The position numbers were made by a program, and so were the translations under genes. A DNA stretch of 9,123 bases, taken from positions 1-9,123 of the forward strand of contig CACXBN010000063.1 in NCBI GenBank assembly GCA_902765885.1, given 5' to 3'. This DNA comes from an uncultured Ruminococcus sp. GTDB taxonomy: Bacteria > Bacillota > Clostridia > Oscillospirales > CAG-272. Below are positions 1 through 6,482 of the stretch, piece by piece. Numbering within the stretch: the stretch's first letter is position 1; every line of letters begins with the position of its first letter. The notes under the pieces are model-generated. The model made no database searches. It was given only the letters and a program-made list of their open reading frames with translations, and was not told the DNA's origin.

Positions 1-1
1 C

Positions 2-178
2 GACAGACAGCGCCGCAACCTTCGTAAGCTTATGGACTTTTCATTTAAACGTCATCCGACGCTGAATCTTCCGGAGGAGCGGCTGACGGCGATTGAGGAT
101 CAGATACAAGTGCGGGCGCGGGAACTGTTGGCGCTGCCGAGAGTCAGATCAAAAACGCAGAGAGAACAGGAAAGGTAA
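2..178 (+). CDS. C-terminal end of an unidentified protein (5' end outside window)
   Basis: This is the only plus frame that stays open from the window start to a TAA at 176-178; the other two plus frames hit stops within about 65 bases. It gives 58 residues, very basic and helical-looking, running from DRQRRNLRKLMDF to KTQREQER. There are no cysteines and no membrane segment. About half of its codons (28 of 58) end in G, with CTG, GCG, CGG and CCG frequent. The downstream genes use a more mixed set (GAA, CTC, GGC, AAA), so this tail may belong to a gene of different origin, such as a mobile element or recent acquisition. I do not recognise the family. The charged composition would suit a nucleic-acid-binding protein, but this is only an inference. 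No gene precedes it in the window to give operon context. Confidence 0.55.
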   Translation, partial: DRQRRNLRKLMDFSFKRHPTLNLPEERLTAIEDQIQVRARELLALPRVRSKTQREQER

Positions 179-187
179 CCAATCAAT

Positions 188-229
188 GCAGTATAGAGCC
201 GATGAGCGTAACAGCTCACCTGCTTTTTT
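188..229 (+). terminator. weak terminator-like hairpin after the partial gene
   Basis: Ten bases after the stop codon at 178 there is a GCAG/CTGC outer pairing (188-191 with 220-223) around a TGAGC/GCTCA stem (203-207 with 214-218), followed directly by six T residues at 224-229. The 11-base bulge on the left side makes the fold imperfect. It is placed correctly to end the upstream gene but is much weaker than the other terminators in the window. Confidence 0.3.
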
Positions 230-360
230 GCATAAAACGACGAGATTATACGTACACATCTTTTCAGGAAAAAAATAATAACCTGAACATGATTGTTTTC
301 AAATCCCCGTCTCAATCCTGATTTCCTGACAAAAATACAAATTGTTTAATCTCATTTCCG

Positions 361-389
361 TTGACAAAAATAGTTCCGATATATATAAT
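361..389 (+). promoter_or_regulatory. consensus sigma-A promoter of the glucokinase gene
   Basis: A perfect -35 box TTGACA (361-366) is separated by exactly 17 bases from a perfect -10 box TATAAT (384-389). The flanking sequence is AT-rich. Transcription would start near 396, leaving a leader of about 38 bases before the ATG at 434. The rest of the gap from 179 to 360 shows only the weak hairpin at 188-229 and a small TTCAGG/CCTGAA inverted repeat (263-268 with 282-287). Confidence 0.85.
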
Positions 390-433
390 AAACACATAAA
401 ACCACGTGAATTATAGCTTTTTTGGAGGCGTTT

Positions 434-1396
434 ATGTATTATATAGGTGTTGACCTCGGCGGTACCAATATCGCAGTAGGAATAGTTGACGAAAACTATC
501 AGCTTGTGAAAAAGGAAAGTGTTCCCACAAAACCGGAACGCGGCCCCGATCTCATAGTCGAAGATATGGCGAAAGTGTCCCGAAAGCTGCTCTCTGAACT
601 CGGCATCAAGATCGACGAAGTCAGATGGGCAGGCGTTGCAACTCCCGGAACTGCAAACAGCTTGACGGGCGTTGTGGAATACGCAAACAATATCCCGTTT
701 CTCAAATATCCTCTTGCGGAAAAACTCTCTCCCCTTCTCAACGGTCTTCCCGTATATATAGAGAACGACGCAAATGCAGCTGCCAAAGCTGAAGCGCTCG
801 CGGGTGCAGGTGCAGGAGAAAAATATTTCGTCATGATCACTCTCGGAACTGGTCTCGGCGGAGGCATCGTAATCGACGGAAAAGTATACTCCGGATTCAA
901 TTTTGCCGGCGGCGAGCTAGGACATATGGTTATCGAAAAAGGCGGCAGACCGTGCACATGCGGACGCAAGGGATGCTGGGAAGCATACAGCTCTGCAACA
1001 GGACTCACAAAGATAACCGTTGACAACATGCTCAAGGCAAGCCGTGAAGGCAGAATAACCTCCATGTTTGATATGGTCGGCGGAGATCTCAGCAAAGTAA
1101 CCGCAAGGACCGCATTCACTGCCATGAAGGCAGGAGACGCCGTGGGAAGCGAAACCGTCGACGAATATATCTCCTATCTTGCAACAGGCGTTATAAACGT
1201 GATCAACATCTTCCAGCCGAATGTTCTCGCGATCGGCGGCGGGATATGCAATGAAGGAGATTATCTTCTGAAGCCCCTCATCTCAAAAGTATTTGAAAAG
1301 ACATACACAAAGGAAGGTTCTCCCAGAACAAGAATAACCGTTGCAAAGTTAGGAAACGACGCCGGCATCATCGGTGCCGCTGTTCTGGGAATGTGA
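434..1396 (+). CDS. glcK: ROK-family glucokinase
   Basis: This enzyme is expected to phosphorylate glucose with ATP to glucose 6-phosphate in the cytoplasm, the entry step to glycolysis. The 320 residues match the usual length of Gram-positive ROK glucokinases. Visible motifs, in order: the N-terminal phosphate loop DLGGTN (about residues 7-12), ENDANAA (110-116) with the catalytic Asp112, LGTGLGGG (137-144), GGELGH (159-164) with the zinc-ligand His164, and the ROK cysteine motif CTCGRKGCWE (174-183) with Cys174, Cys176 and Cys181. I chose ATG 434 over the in-frame TTG at 422 because GGAGG (424-428) sits 5 bases before ATG 434 and overlaps the TTG. The gene is monocistronic, with a consensus promoter upstream and a hairpin terminator downstream. 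Glucose is the likely substrate by family resemblance; another hexose or N-acetylhexosamine cannot be ruled out. Confidence 0.93.
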   Translation: MYYIGVDLGGTNIAVGIVDENYQLVKKESVPTKPERGPDLIVEDMAKVSRKLLSELGIKIDEVRWAGVATPGTANSLTGVVEYANNIPFLKYPLAEKLSPLLNGLPVYIENDANAAAKAEALAGAGAGEKYFVMITLGTGLGGGIVIDGKVYSGFNFAGGELGHMVIEKGGRPCTCGRKGCWEAYSSATGLTKITVDNMLKASREGRITSMFDMVGGDLSKVTARTAFTAMKAGDAVGSETVDEYISYLATGVINVINIFQPNVLAIGGGICNEGDYLLKPLISKVFEKTYTKEGSPRTRITVAKLGNDAGIIGAAVLGM

Positions 1397-1403
1397 TCAA
1401 TTT

Positions 1404-1437
1404 ACCGCAGCAAGGTAACCCCATCGCTGCGGTTTTG
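1404..1437 (+). terminator. Rho-independent terminator of the glucokinase gene
   Basis: An 8-bp perfect stem, ACCGCAGC (1404-1411) with GCTGCGGT (1426-1433), closes a 14-base loop. The stem is followed by a short T run (1433-1436). It begins 7 bases after the stop codon. Confidence 0.85.
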
Positions 1438-1501
1438 TGATATTCAGCCGATATAACTATTAAATAAATATTCATTTTGGACGCCTAAAACAGCATAAAT
1501 A

Positions 1502-1531
1502 TTGACAATTCAATTTCCATTGTGATAAAAT
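1502..1531 (+). promoter_or_regulatory. promoter of the paaK-ACT unit, with extended -10
   Basis: A perfect -35 box TTGACA (1502-1507) is followed after 18 bases by TAAAAT (1526-1531), one mismatch from consensus. The -10 is preceded by TGA (1523-1525), which gives a TGn extended -10 element. Transcription should start near 1538. That places the upstream in-frame ATG at 1532 outside the transcript and supports ATG 1589 as the start of the next gene. Confidence 0.75.
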
Positions 1532-1588
1532 ATGCACATCGCTGCTAATAATTATTCAATTTTTTCCACTGAAAGGATTTTGGCATTA

Positions 1589-2893
1589 ATGACAAGATAT
1601 TATCAAAAGGAAATTGAGACAGCCTCTCCCGAGCAAATCAGGGAATGGCAGAACGAGCGACTTTTAAAAACTCTCCAGCATGTTTGGGACAACAATAAAT
1701 ACTACAGGAAAAAAATGATAGACAGAGGCGTTCTCGTAGGAGACGTCAGATCCGTAGACGACCTCTGGAAACTGCCGTTTCTTACCAAAGACGACCTTCG
1801 CGAGGCATATCCCTACGGTCTTATGTCAGCACCTCTTTCGGACTGTGTGAGAATCCAATCGACAAGCGGAACTACCGGAAAAAGAGTGGTAGCTTTCTAT
1901 ACCCAGGCCGATGTCGATCTCTGGGAGGAATGCTGTGCAAGAGCCATCGTGGCCGCCGGCGGAACGAAGGACGATGTTGTTCAGGTGTGCTACGGATACG
2001 GGCTGTTCACAGGCGGCCCCGGACTCAACGGAGGATCACACAAAGTCGGCTGTCTGACACTGCCGATGTCATCCGGCAACACAGAACGCCAGCTGCAGTT
2101 CATGACCGACCTTGAGGCAACCATTCTGTGCTGCACCCCGTCATATGCTGCATATCTGGCTGAATCCCTTTACGAAAAAGGCATGCGCGACCAGATAAAG
2201 CTTAAGGCGGGAATCTTCGGAGCCGAAGCGTGGACCGAGGAAATGAGACACGATATAGAAGAAAAGCTCGGAATCAAAGCATACGACATATACGGTCTCA
2301 CAGAACTCTCGGGTCCCGGCGTTTCTTTCGAATGCGAAGAACAGTCCGGCATGCACATAAACGAAGACCACTTCATTGTTGAAACCATAGATCCTGAGAC
2401 CGGAAGAGTACTTCCTGACGGCGAACGAGGCGAACTGGTTTTCACAAGCATTACCAAGCAGGCATTCCCTCTCCTGAGATACCGTACAAAAGACATCGCG
2501 GTTCTTTCAAGGGAAAAATGCTCCTGCGGACGCACATTTGTTAAAATGTCGAAACCGATGGGCAGAAGCGATGATATGCTCATCATCAAAGGCGTTAACG
2601 TGTTCCCGTCTCAGATTGAAACGGTTCTCATGAACAAGGGCCTGACATCAAATTATCAGATAGTGGTCGACAGACTGGGAACAACAGACTCCATCGAAGT
2701 CAAAGTTGAGATGACCCCCGAACTCTTCTCGGACACTATCAATTCGATAGAAGTAAGAGAAAGAGAAATCACAGACGCTCTCAAATCGATGCTGGGCATA
2801 TATGCGAAAGTATCCATAGTAGAGCCGAAATCCATCGTCAGAAGCGAAGGAAAAGCAGTAAGAGTAATAGACAAGCGCAAATTATACGGATGA
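1589..2893 (+). CDS. paaK: phenylacetate-CoA ligase (AMP-forming aryl-acid CoA ligase)
   Basis: This is a cytoplasmic adenylate-forming enzyme that converts phenylacetate or a related aryl acid plus ATP and CoA to the aryl-CoA, AMP and diphosphate. In anaerobes it may run in reverse to conserve energy. From ATG 1589 the protein has 434 residues, typical of PaaK. Motifs in order: phosphate loop STSGTTGK (91-98), YGLTE (235-239), RYRTKD (297-302), the hinge GRSDDM (325-330), IKGVNVFP (333-340), and the C-terminal GKAVRVIDKR (421-430) carrying the conserved lysine. ATG 1589 is preferred over ATG 1532 because the promoter is at 1502-1531, GAAAGGA lies at 1571-1577, and the family length fits. The in-frame TTG at 1580 is a less likely alternative. 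The next gene, 29 bases downstream, encodes an ACT-domain protein, a pairing common in Clostridia and Bacteroidetes. The indolepyruvate ferredoxin oxidoreductase genes (iorAB) that often accompany this pair are absent here. The exact aryl substrate is unknown. Confidence 0.92.
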   Translation: MTRYYQKEIETASPEQIREWQNERLLKTLQHVWDNNKYYRKKMIDRGVLVGDVRSVDDLWKLPFLTKDDLREAYPYGLMSAPLSDCVRIQSTSGTTGKRVVAFYTQADVDLWEECCARAIVAAGGTKDDVVQVCYGYGLFTGGPGLNGGSHKVGCLTLPMSSGNTERQLQFMTDLEATILCCTPSYAAYLAESLYEKGMRDQIKLKAGIFGAEAWTEEMRHDIEEKLGIKAYDIYGLTELSGPGVSFECEEQSGMHINEDHFIVETIDPETGRVLPDGERGELVFTSITKQAFPLLRYRTKDIAVLSREKCSCGRTFVKMSKPMGRSDDMLIIKGVNVFPSQIETVLMNKGLTSNYQIVVDRLGTTDSIEVKVEMTPELFSDTINSIEVREREITDALKSMLGIYAKVSIVEPKSIVRSEGKAVRVIDKRKLYG

Positions 2894-2922
2894 TATTTAT
2901 ATAAAGAAAGGAAGCAGTCATC

Positions 2923-3354
2923 ATGTCAGTTAAACAGTTATCAGTATTTGCAGAAAACAAAAGCGGTTCCCTTTGTGAAGTCACATCGATTCTTTCGGAA
3001 ACCAAAATAAACATTCGTGCCTTCAGTGTTGCTGACACAGACAAATACGGCGTCATCAGAATGATCGTGGACGATCCGAGAAAAGCAGCTTACGCATTGT
3101 CTGAGGCAGGAAAAATAGTCAATGTGACCGATGTTGTTGGAGTACAGATAACAGACGAGACCGGCGGACTTGACATCCTTCTCAAAACACTGGCTGCAAA
3201 TGGCATAAACGTTGAATATCTGTATGCGTTTGTATCGACAGCCGCCAATGCCGCTGACGTGGTAATAAGAGTTTCCGACAACGGAGCCACAGAAAAAATA
3301 CTGACCGAAGCCGGATATACACTCATTTCAGACATTGATATCGGCAAGAAATAA
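2923..3354 (+). CDS. tandem ACT-domain protein (amino-acid-sensing regulator)
   Basis: This is a small protein of 143 residues made of two ACT domains and no catalytic domain. ACT domains bind amino acids, usually at a dimer interface, and control partner enzymes. Repeat 1 covers about residues 3-70 (VKQLSVFAENKSGSL, then INIRAFSVADT). Repeat 2 covers about residues 73-140 (VGVQITDETGGLDILL, then INVEYLYAFVST). Both begin with the typical beta strand and a G-S/G-L turn at the ligand-binding position. AAAGGA (2907-2912) precedes the ATG. The gene sits 29 bases after paaK, shares its promoter and is followed by a strong terminator. The likely job is to sense an aromatic or other amino acid and tune the ligase or the pathway, inferred from domain and context. 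No DNA-binding domain is visible, so direct transcriptional control is unlikely. Confidence 0.9.
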   Translation: MSVKQLSVFAENKSGSLCEVTSILSETKINIRAFSVADTDKYGVIRMIVDDPRKAAYALSEAGKIVNVTDVVGVQITDETGGLDILLKTLAANGINVEYLYAFVSTAANAADVVIRVSDNGATEKILTEAGYTLISDIDIGKK

Positions 3355-3376
3355 TCAAACATAAGTATAAAGAATC

Positions 3377-3406
3377 GGGCGGCCTGTTGCAAAGGCCGCC
3401 TTCTTG
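3377..3406 (+). terminator. Rho-independent terminator of the paaK-ACT unit
   Basis: A 7-bp all-G/C stem, GGCGGCC (3378-3384) with GGCCGCC (3394-3400), extends by a G-U pair. The loop has 9 bases and the stem is followed by TTCTT. It starts about 22 bases after the ACT gene stop. It overlaps a possible promoter for the next gene. Confidence 0.85.
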
Positions 3407-3415
3407 TGATATACT
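3387..3415 (+). promoter_or_regulatory. candidate extended -10 promoter of the zinc-ribbon gene
   Basis: TATACT (3410-3415) is preceded by TGA (3407-3409), an extended -10 element. Exactly 17 bases upstream lies TTGCAA (3387-3392), a 4/6 match to the -35 consensus. The -35 lies in the loop of the upstream terminator hairpin, so terminator and promoter share the same DNA. Transcription would start near 3421, leaving a leader of about 45 bases before ATG 3466. Confidence 0.5.
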
Positions 3416-3465
3416 TTTTTTGTACTCAATTATTAAAATACACTTTATGGAGGTGCTGATTTTTT

Positions 3466-4215
3466 ATGGAAGAGAAAAAATGCCCGGCATGCGGTGCTCC
3501 TGTTTCTGAAGAAGCAAAGCATTGCCCCGAATGCGGCGCAAATCTTGAATTGCTTGATACAGTCGAGAAATCTGCTAAAGAAGCCGTGAACACCACAGCA
3601 GAAAATGTTCAAAATGCAGCCGAAGAAGTAAAAGAAGCCATTCCCGCAGTCGAGATAAAGAAATGCATATCATGCGGTGCGCCTATTCCAGCTGTTGCAA
3701 AACATTGCCCGGAATGCGGATCTTCCCAGGAAGCAAAGCCTCAGCCGTCGGTTAATGTCCCACCGGTTCAGGAAAATCCCCAGCCACAGCAGCCACCTTT
3801 CATTCCGGCATACCAGAATCAGCAGCCTGAATTTGTTGCTCCTCCGTATGTCGATGCTCCGGCAAATGACGTCAAGAACAACAAACGCACAAAGAAGTCT
3901 CAGGCAAACATACCGATCCTGACCGATGAAGACGTAAAATATACTCCTTACGAGCCCATCTCGACCCTCGGCTGGATAGGATATAAGATTCTCATGGCCA
4001 TCCCGATCGTCGGATTTATCCTTTTGATAGTCTGGGCTTGCGGCGGAACACGCAAAAAGAGCCTGCAGAATTACGCCCGTTCCTACTGGGTTGTTGCTCT
4101 CATCGTTCTGATCCTTACGATAATAGCAATAGTTGTCTACTGGATCGCTGTCGGAAATCCTTTTGAAAAGATCGGAGAAATCTTTCAAACTGTACAGCAA
4201 CAGCTGAAAATATGA
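3466..4215 (+). CDS. double zinc-ribbon membrane protein of unknown function
   Basis: I do not recognise a specific family; proteins of this layout are common and uncharacterised in Clostridia. The 249 residues contain two N-terminal zinc ribbons. The first is CPACG/CPECG with Cys6, Cys9, Cys20 and Cys23. The second is CISCG/CPECG with Cys67, Cys70, Cys81 and Cys84. Between them lies a charged, Ala/Glu-rich helical stretch (about 31-63). A Pro/Gln-rich linker (about 90-130) leads to two hydrophobic segments at about 170-191 and 207-229, joined by a short basic loop (TRKKSLQNYARSY). There is no signal peptide, so the zinc ribbons are probably cytoplasmic with both termini inside, by the positive-inside rule. 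GGAGGTG (3449-3455) lies about 12 bases before the ATG. The gene is monocistronic and converges on the secreted zinc-ribbon gene. No function is assigned. Confidence 0.85.
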   Translation: MEEKKCPACGAPVSEEAKHCPECGANLELLDTVEKSAKEAVNTTAENVQNAAEEVKEAIPAVEIKKCISCGAPIPAVAKHCPECGSSQEAKPQPSVNVPPVQENPQPQQPPFIPAYQNQQPEFVAPPYVDAPANDVKNNKRTKKSQANIPILTDEDVKYTPYEPISTLGWIGYKILMAIPIVGFILLIVWACGGTRKKSLQNYARSYWVVALIVLILTIIAIVVYWIAVGNPFEKIGEIFQTVQQQLKI

Positions 4216-4228
4216 TCGCATAAAATCC

Positions 4229-4262
4229 AAACGGCCCACCTCAGTCTGAGGTGAGCCGTTTT
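4229..4262. terminator. bidirectional terminator between convergent genes
   Basis: A long hairpin pairs AAACGGC (4229-4235) with GCCGTTT (4255-4261) and CACCTCA (4237-4243) with TGAGGTG (4247-4253). There is one C/A mismatch and a 3-base loop. On the plus strand it is followed by TTTTGTGTTTTT. On the minus strand the stem ends in a shorter T-rich tail. It lies in the 66-base gap between the stop codons at 4215 (+) and 4282 (-) and can serve both genes. Confidence 0.85.
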
Positions 4263-4281
4263 GTGTTTTTAACCTACTGTC

Positions 4282-6225
4282 TTATTTTGTTGTGAAGGGC
4301 ATTCTCTTGATGAGATAGCAAACAGCAGCAAGGTCATATCTGGTGATCTGTCTGTTGACTTCGTATCCGTCCTTTTCAATAAGCTTGATTGCTATTGCAT
4401 TGTCCTTGTCGCTTGCAGTCTGGCTGAAGTTCACAAAGCTTACATCATGAAGTTTTTCAATATATGTAAGGTATGTCTTTACGATTCTGCACGCTGTCTG
4501 TATATCGCAGGCTCTCGTTGCCTTGTCTGTCTTCAGTATAAGGCCTTTTTCTGTTGCCCAGATCTCTCTTTCGTCATCTGTATTGAGTTTTCCTTCAACA
4601 TCCTGCATCTCTGCAAGAGCACATGCGAAAGCTTTGATGCTGACAATATTGGTTCCGGAGAAGTACGATCCGGCCTTTGTCACTACTGTCGGCTGCATGA
4701 TTCCGGATTCCGTTACATATTCAACGGCGTCCTCATAACCGTCGGCTATGAATGTGAAAGGACTGTTCCACTTGAATTCAACTTCAACCGTATGGCTGGA
4801 CTTAAGGTCCTTGAATGTGTATGTGCTTACTGCTCCGACTGACTTTCCGTCAACCTTTACATCCTTGACCGAATAGTTTGCGGATTTCGGAACGAATGTG
4901 TAAACAGCCTTGTCCTTTGCGTCAAGTCTTACGACTGTGGGATCGACTGATACGTTATTCTTCTTTACTGTGACATAGCCCTTGCCGTCAGTTGTTGCGG
5001 AAATACCGAACTTGCCTGTCGTTGCTGCGGGATATGTTCCCGGTACGTTTGTCGATATAGCGCCTGTTCCTGTAGGAGCTGTGTCACCCTTTCTCTTGAA
5101 TGTTGCGGATATGACAGTGTTCTTTGTAAGTGTGAATGTGATTTCCTCTTTTGCTCCGTAAGAAACTCCGTTAATCGTAACGTCTTCAAGGGTGAAGTTG
5201 CTGAGAGTTGTGAACTTGATCGTCTTCTTGTCACCGTATGCGCCGAACGGACGGCCGTCTGCGAAGCTGTATTTTCCGCCTTCACCTGTTTCCACGGTAA
5301 TGATGAAAATGTTGCTCTTGGGATCGGTCTTGGGTACGGTTATCGATGCGGGAACAATGGTAGGATGCCCGTTTTCGCATTCATAGCGGGCATATACTGC
5401 GTCTCCCACGAGAACGTAATACTTGAATTCCACATTTTTGCCGCATGCCGTGCACTTATAGTTCTTTGCTATGCTGTCTTCATCACCATGCGTAGGTGTT
5501 GTAGGAGTTGTGGGATTCGAAGGATATGTCGGATATACGCTTCTCAGAAGATATGCGGATGAATGTCCGTTTTTGCATGTGTATATAGCATAGTAGTCGT
5601 TTCCGATTATTTCATATTTGTCAAATACGAGTTCCTCTTCACATGTCGGGCAAGTGTATTTTGCTTCCTCGACCGGAACGACCGGTTTTGTCGGATTGAC
5701 AGGATATACTATCGGATCGATCGGATAGTATGTTTCGTCATATCTGTACTGTGTGAGTTTGTATGAAGCGGTGTGTTCGTTTTCGCATTTGTAATTTGCG
5801 TAGAAGTACTTGCCGTCATTCGTATATGATACAAACTTCAGCGCTTTTCCGCATTCAGGGCACACAAGACCCGTTTCTGCGCTCGTACGCGGTATCACGA
5901 CATCATTGAAAACAGGATGATATCCGTGATTTTCACATTCTGAATTCAGACATGAGAAGAACGAGCCGTTCTTTGTAACAACGAGGAGCATCTGTCCTCC
6001 GCACTTGGAGCATGTCTGATAGAAAGCGACGCTTCCGACACCGTCAAGGTATGTAGGGGCATCTTTGTTTTCCAAAGTATAAATCGTTTTGTAATAATTG
6101 ATCAGATATTCCACAAGGCTGTCATAACTGTCTGCTTTAAAAGGAACAGCAGACGCTGCGGTTGTCGACACTGCTATTGCTGCGAGCATGATCAGTGCCA
6201 GGACAAAAGCGATGATTTTTTTCAT
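4282..6225 (-). CDS. secreted multi-domain protein with zinc-ribbon-like modules and a divergent SLH-like C-terminus
   Basis: This 647-residue protein is predicted to be exported and is not a named family that I recognise. Residues 1-26 form a signal peptide (MKKIIAFVLALIML then STTAASA, cleavage likely after Ala26). Four cysteine modules follow: a C4 type (Cys72, 75, 92, 97) and three C3H types (Cys122/125/147/His151, Cys192/195/217/His221, Cys258/261/283/His287), with Pro-rich linkers near 168-186 and 231-246. Residues about 304-378 and 404-486 look like two beta-rich bacterial repeats (dVtiNGVSYG and dVKVDGKSVG turns). Residues 490-643 contain three divergent S-layer-homology-like repeats, with TRACDIQTA and ITRYDLAAV matching the SLH TRAE region. 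The start at 6225 is chosen over the in-frame ATG at 6303 because AAGAAAGGAA lies 5 bases upstream of 6225 and a signal peptide begins there. Non-covalent attachment to a wall polymer is plausible given csaB nearby. What the modules bind is unknown. Confidence 0.82.
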   Translation of the reverse strand: MKKIIAFVLALIMLAAIAVSTTAASAVPFKADSYDSLVEYLINYYKTIYTLENKDAPTYLDGVGSVAFYQTCSKCGGQMLLVVTKNGSFFSCLNSECENHGYHPVFNDVVIPRTSAETGLVCPECGKALKFVSYTNDGKYFYANYKCENEHTASYKLTQYRYDETYYPIDPIVYPVNPTKPVVPVEEAKYTCPTCEEELVFDKYEIIGNDYYAIYTCKNGHSSAYLLRSVYPTYPSNPTTPTTPTHGDEDSIAKNYKCTACGKNVEFKYYVLVGDAVYARYECENGHPTIVPASITVPKTDPKSNIFIITVETGEGGKYSFADGRPFGAYGDKKTIKFTTLSNFTLEDVTINGVSYGAKEEITFTLTKNTVISATFKRKGDTAPTGTGAISTNVPGTYPAATTGKFGISATTDGKGYVTVKKNNVSVDPTVVRLDAKDKAVYTFVPKSANYSVKDVKVDGKSVGAVSTYTFKDLKSSHTVEVEFKWNSPFTFIADGYEDAVEYVTESGIMQPTVVTKAGSYFSGTNIVSIKAFACALAEMQDVEGKLNTDDEREIWATEKGLILKTDKATRACDIQTACRIVKTYLTYIEKLHDVSFVNFSQTASDKDNAIAIKLIEKDGYEVNRQITRYDLAAVCYLIKRMPFTTK

Positions 6226-6293
6226 GATATTTCCTTTCTTTGCATGTAAAGAAATTATTCTTTCATTGTGTCCGGAGACACTTCGCCGTATAG

Positions 6294-6328
6294 AGTATAT
6301 CATAACGGCATGCGGGAATTGTTAACAA
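6294..6328 (-). promoter_or_regulatory. likely promoter of the secreted protein gene
   Basis: Reading the minus strand, TTGTTA (6328-6323) is followed after 18 bases by TATGAT (6304-6299). An overlapping alternative is an extended -10, TGATATACT, whose TATACT is at 6299-6294. Either would give a leader of about 60-70 bases before ATG 6225. The -35 candidate lies inside a perfect 14-bp palindrome (6317-6330). Confidence 0.5.
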
Positions 6329-6330
6329 TT
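6317..6330. repeat. perfect 14-bp palindrome overlapping a -35 region
   Basis: AATTGTTAACAATT is its own reverse complement. It overlaps the presumed -35 of the secreted protein gene, a usual place for a dimeric repressor or activator site. The sequence is AT-rich and could also occur by chance. No second copy was noticed in the window. Confidence 0.45.
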
Positions 6331-6444
6331 TGTTTATTTTTCCGTTCCTCATATATGACGAAATCGGGCTTGCTTTTGTTCCCGGAAATCCCAATTTTCC
6401 AAAGGAACTGACACCGCATTTTCATAAAACGGTTCTGCTGATTC

Positions 6445-6474
6445 AAAAAGCGCAGCTGTTTCCGGCTGCGCTTT
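6445..6474 (-). terminator. Rho-independent terminator of the csaB operon
   Basis: A 10-bp perfect stem pairs AAAGCGCAGC (6447-6456) with GCTGCGCTTT (6465-6474) around an 8-base loop. On the minus strand it ends in a run of T residues (plus-strand A residues 6445-6449). It begins 9 bases after the stop codon of the F420-ligase-like gene. Between it and the palindrome at 6330 (about 115 bases) I see no further element. Confidence 0.88.
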
Positions 6475-6482
6475 CGTTTGTC

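Noticed and set aside
263..287. TTCAGG/CCTGAA inverted repeat upstream of the glucokinase promoter
   Set aside because: Six-base arms with a 13-base AT-rich spacer, about 75 bases upstream of the -35; too weak to call an operator or terminator.
422..433. Upstream TTG start adding four residues to the glucokinase
   Set aside because: It overlaps the GGAGG ribosome binding site, which is correctly spaced for ATG 434; the family N-terminus fits ATG 434.
499..1125. 208-residue open frame antisense to the glucokinase
   Set aside because: It is a mirror of the strongly coding plus-strand gene, with no ribosome binding site or recognisable domain.
1532..1588. 19-residue N-terminal extension of the phenylacetate-CoA ligase from ATG 1532
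   Set aside because: ATG 1532 directly follows the -10 box and lies upstream of the expected transcription start; 434 residues from ATG 1589 is the normal family length.
6226..6303. 26-residue N-terminal extension of the secreted protein from ATG 6303
   Set aside because: It would put a hydrophilic stretch before a clear signal peptide, it overlaps the likely promoter, and ATG 6225 has a strong ribosome binding site.
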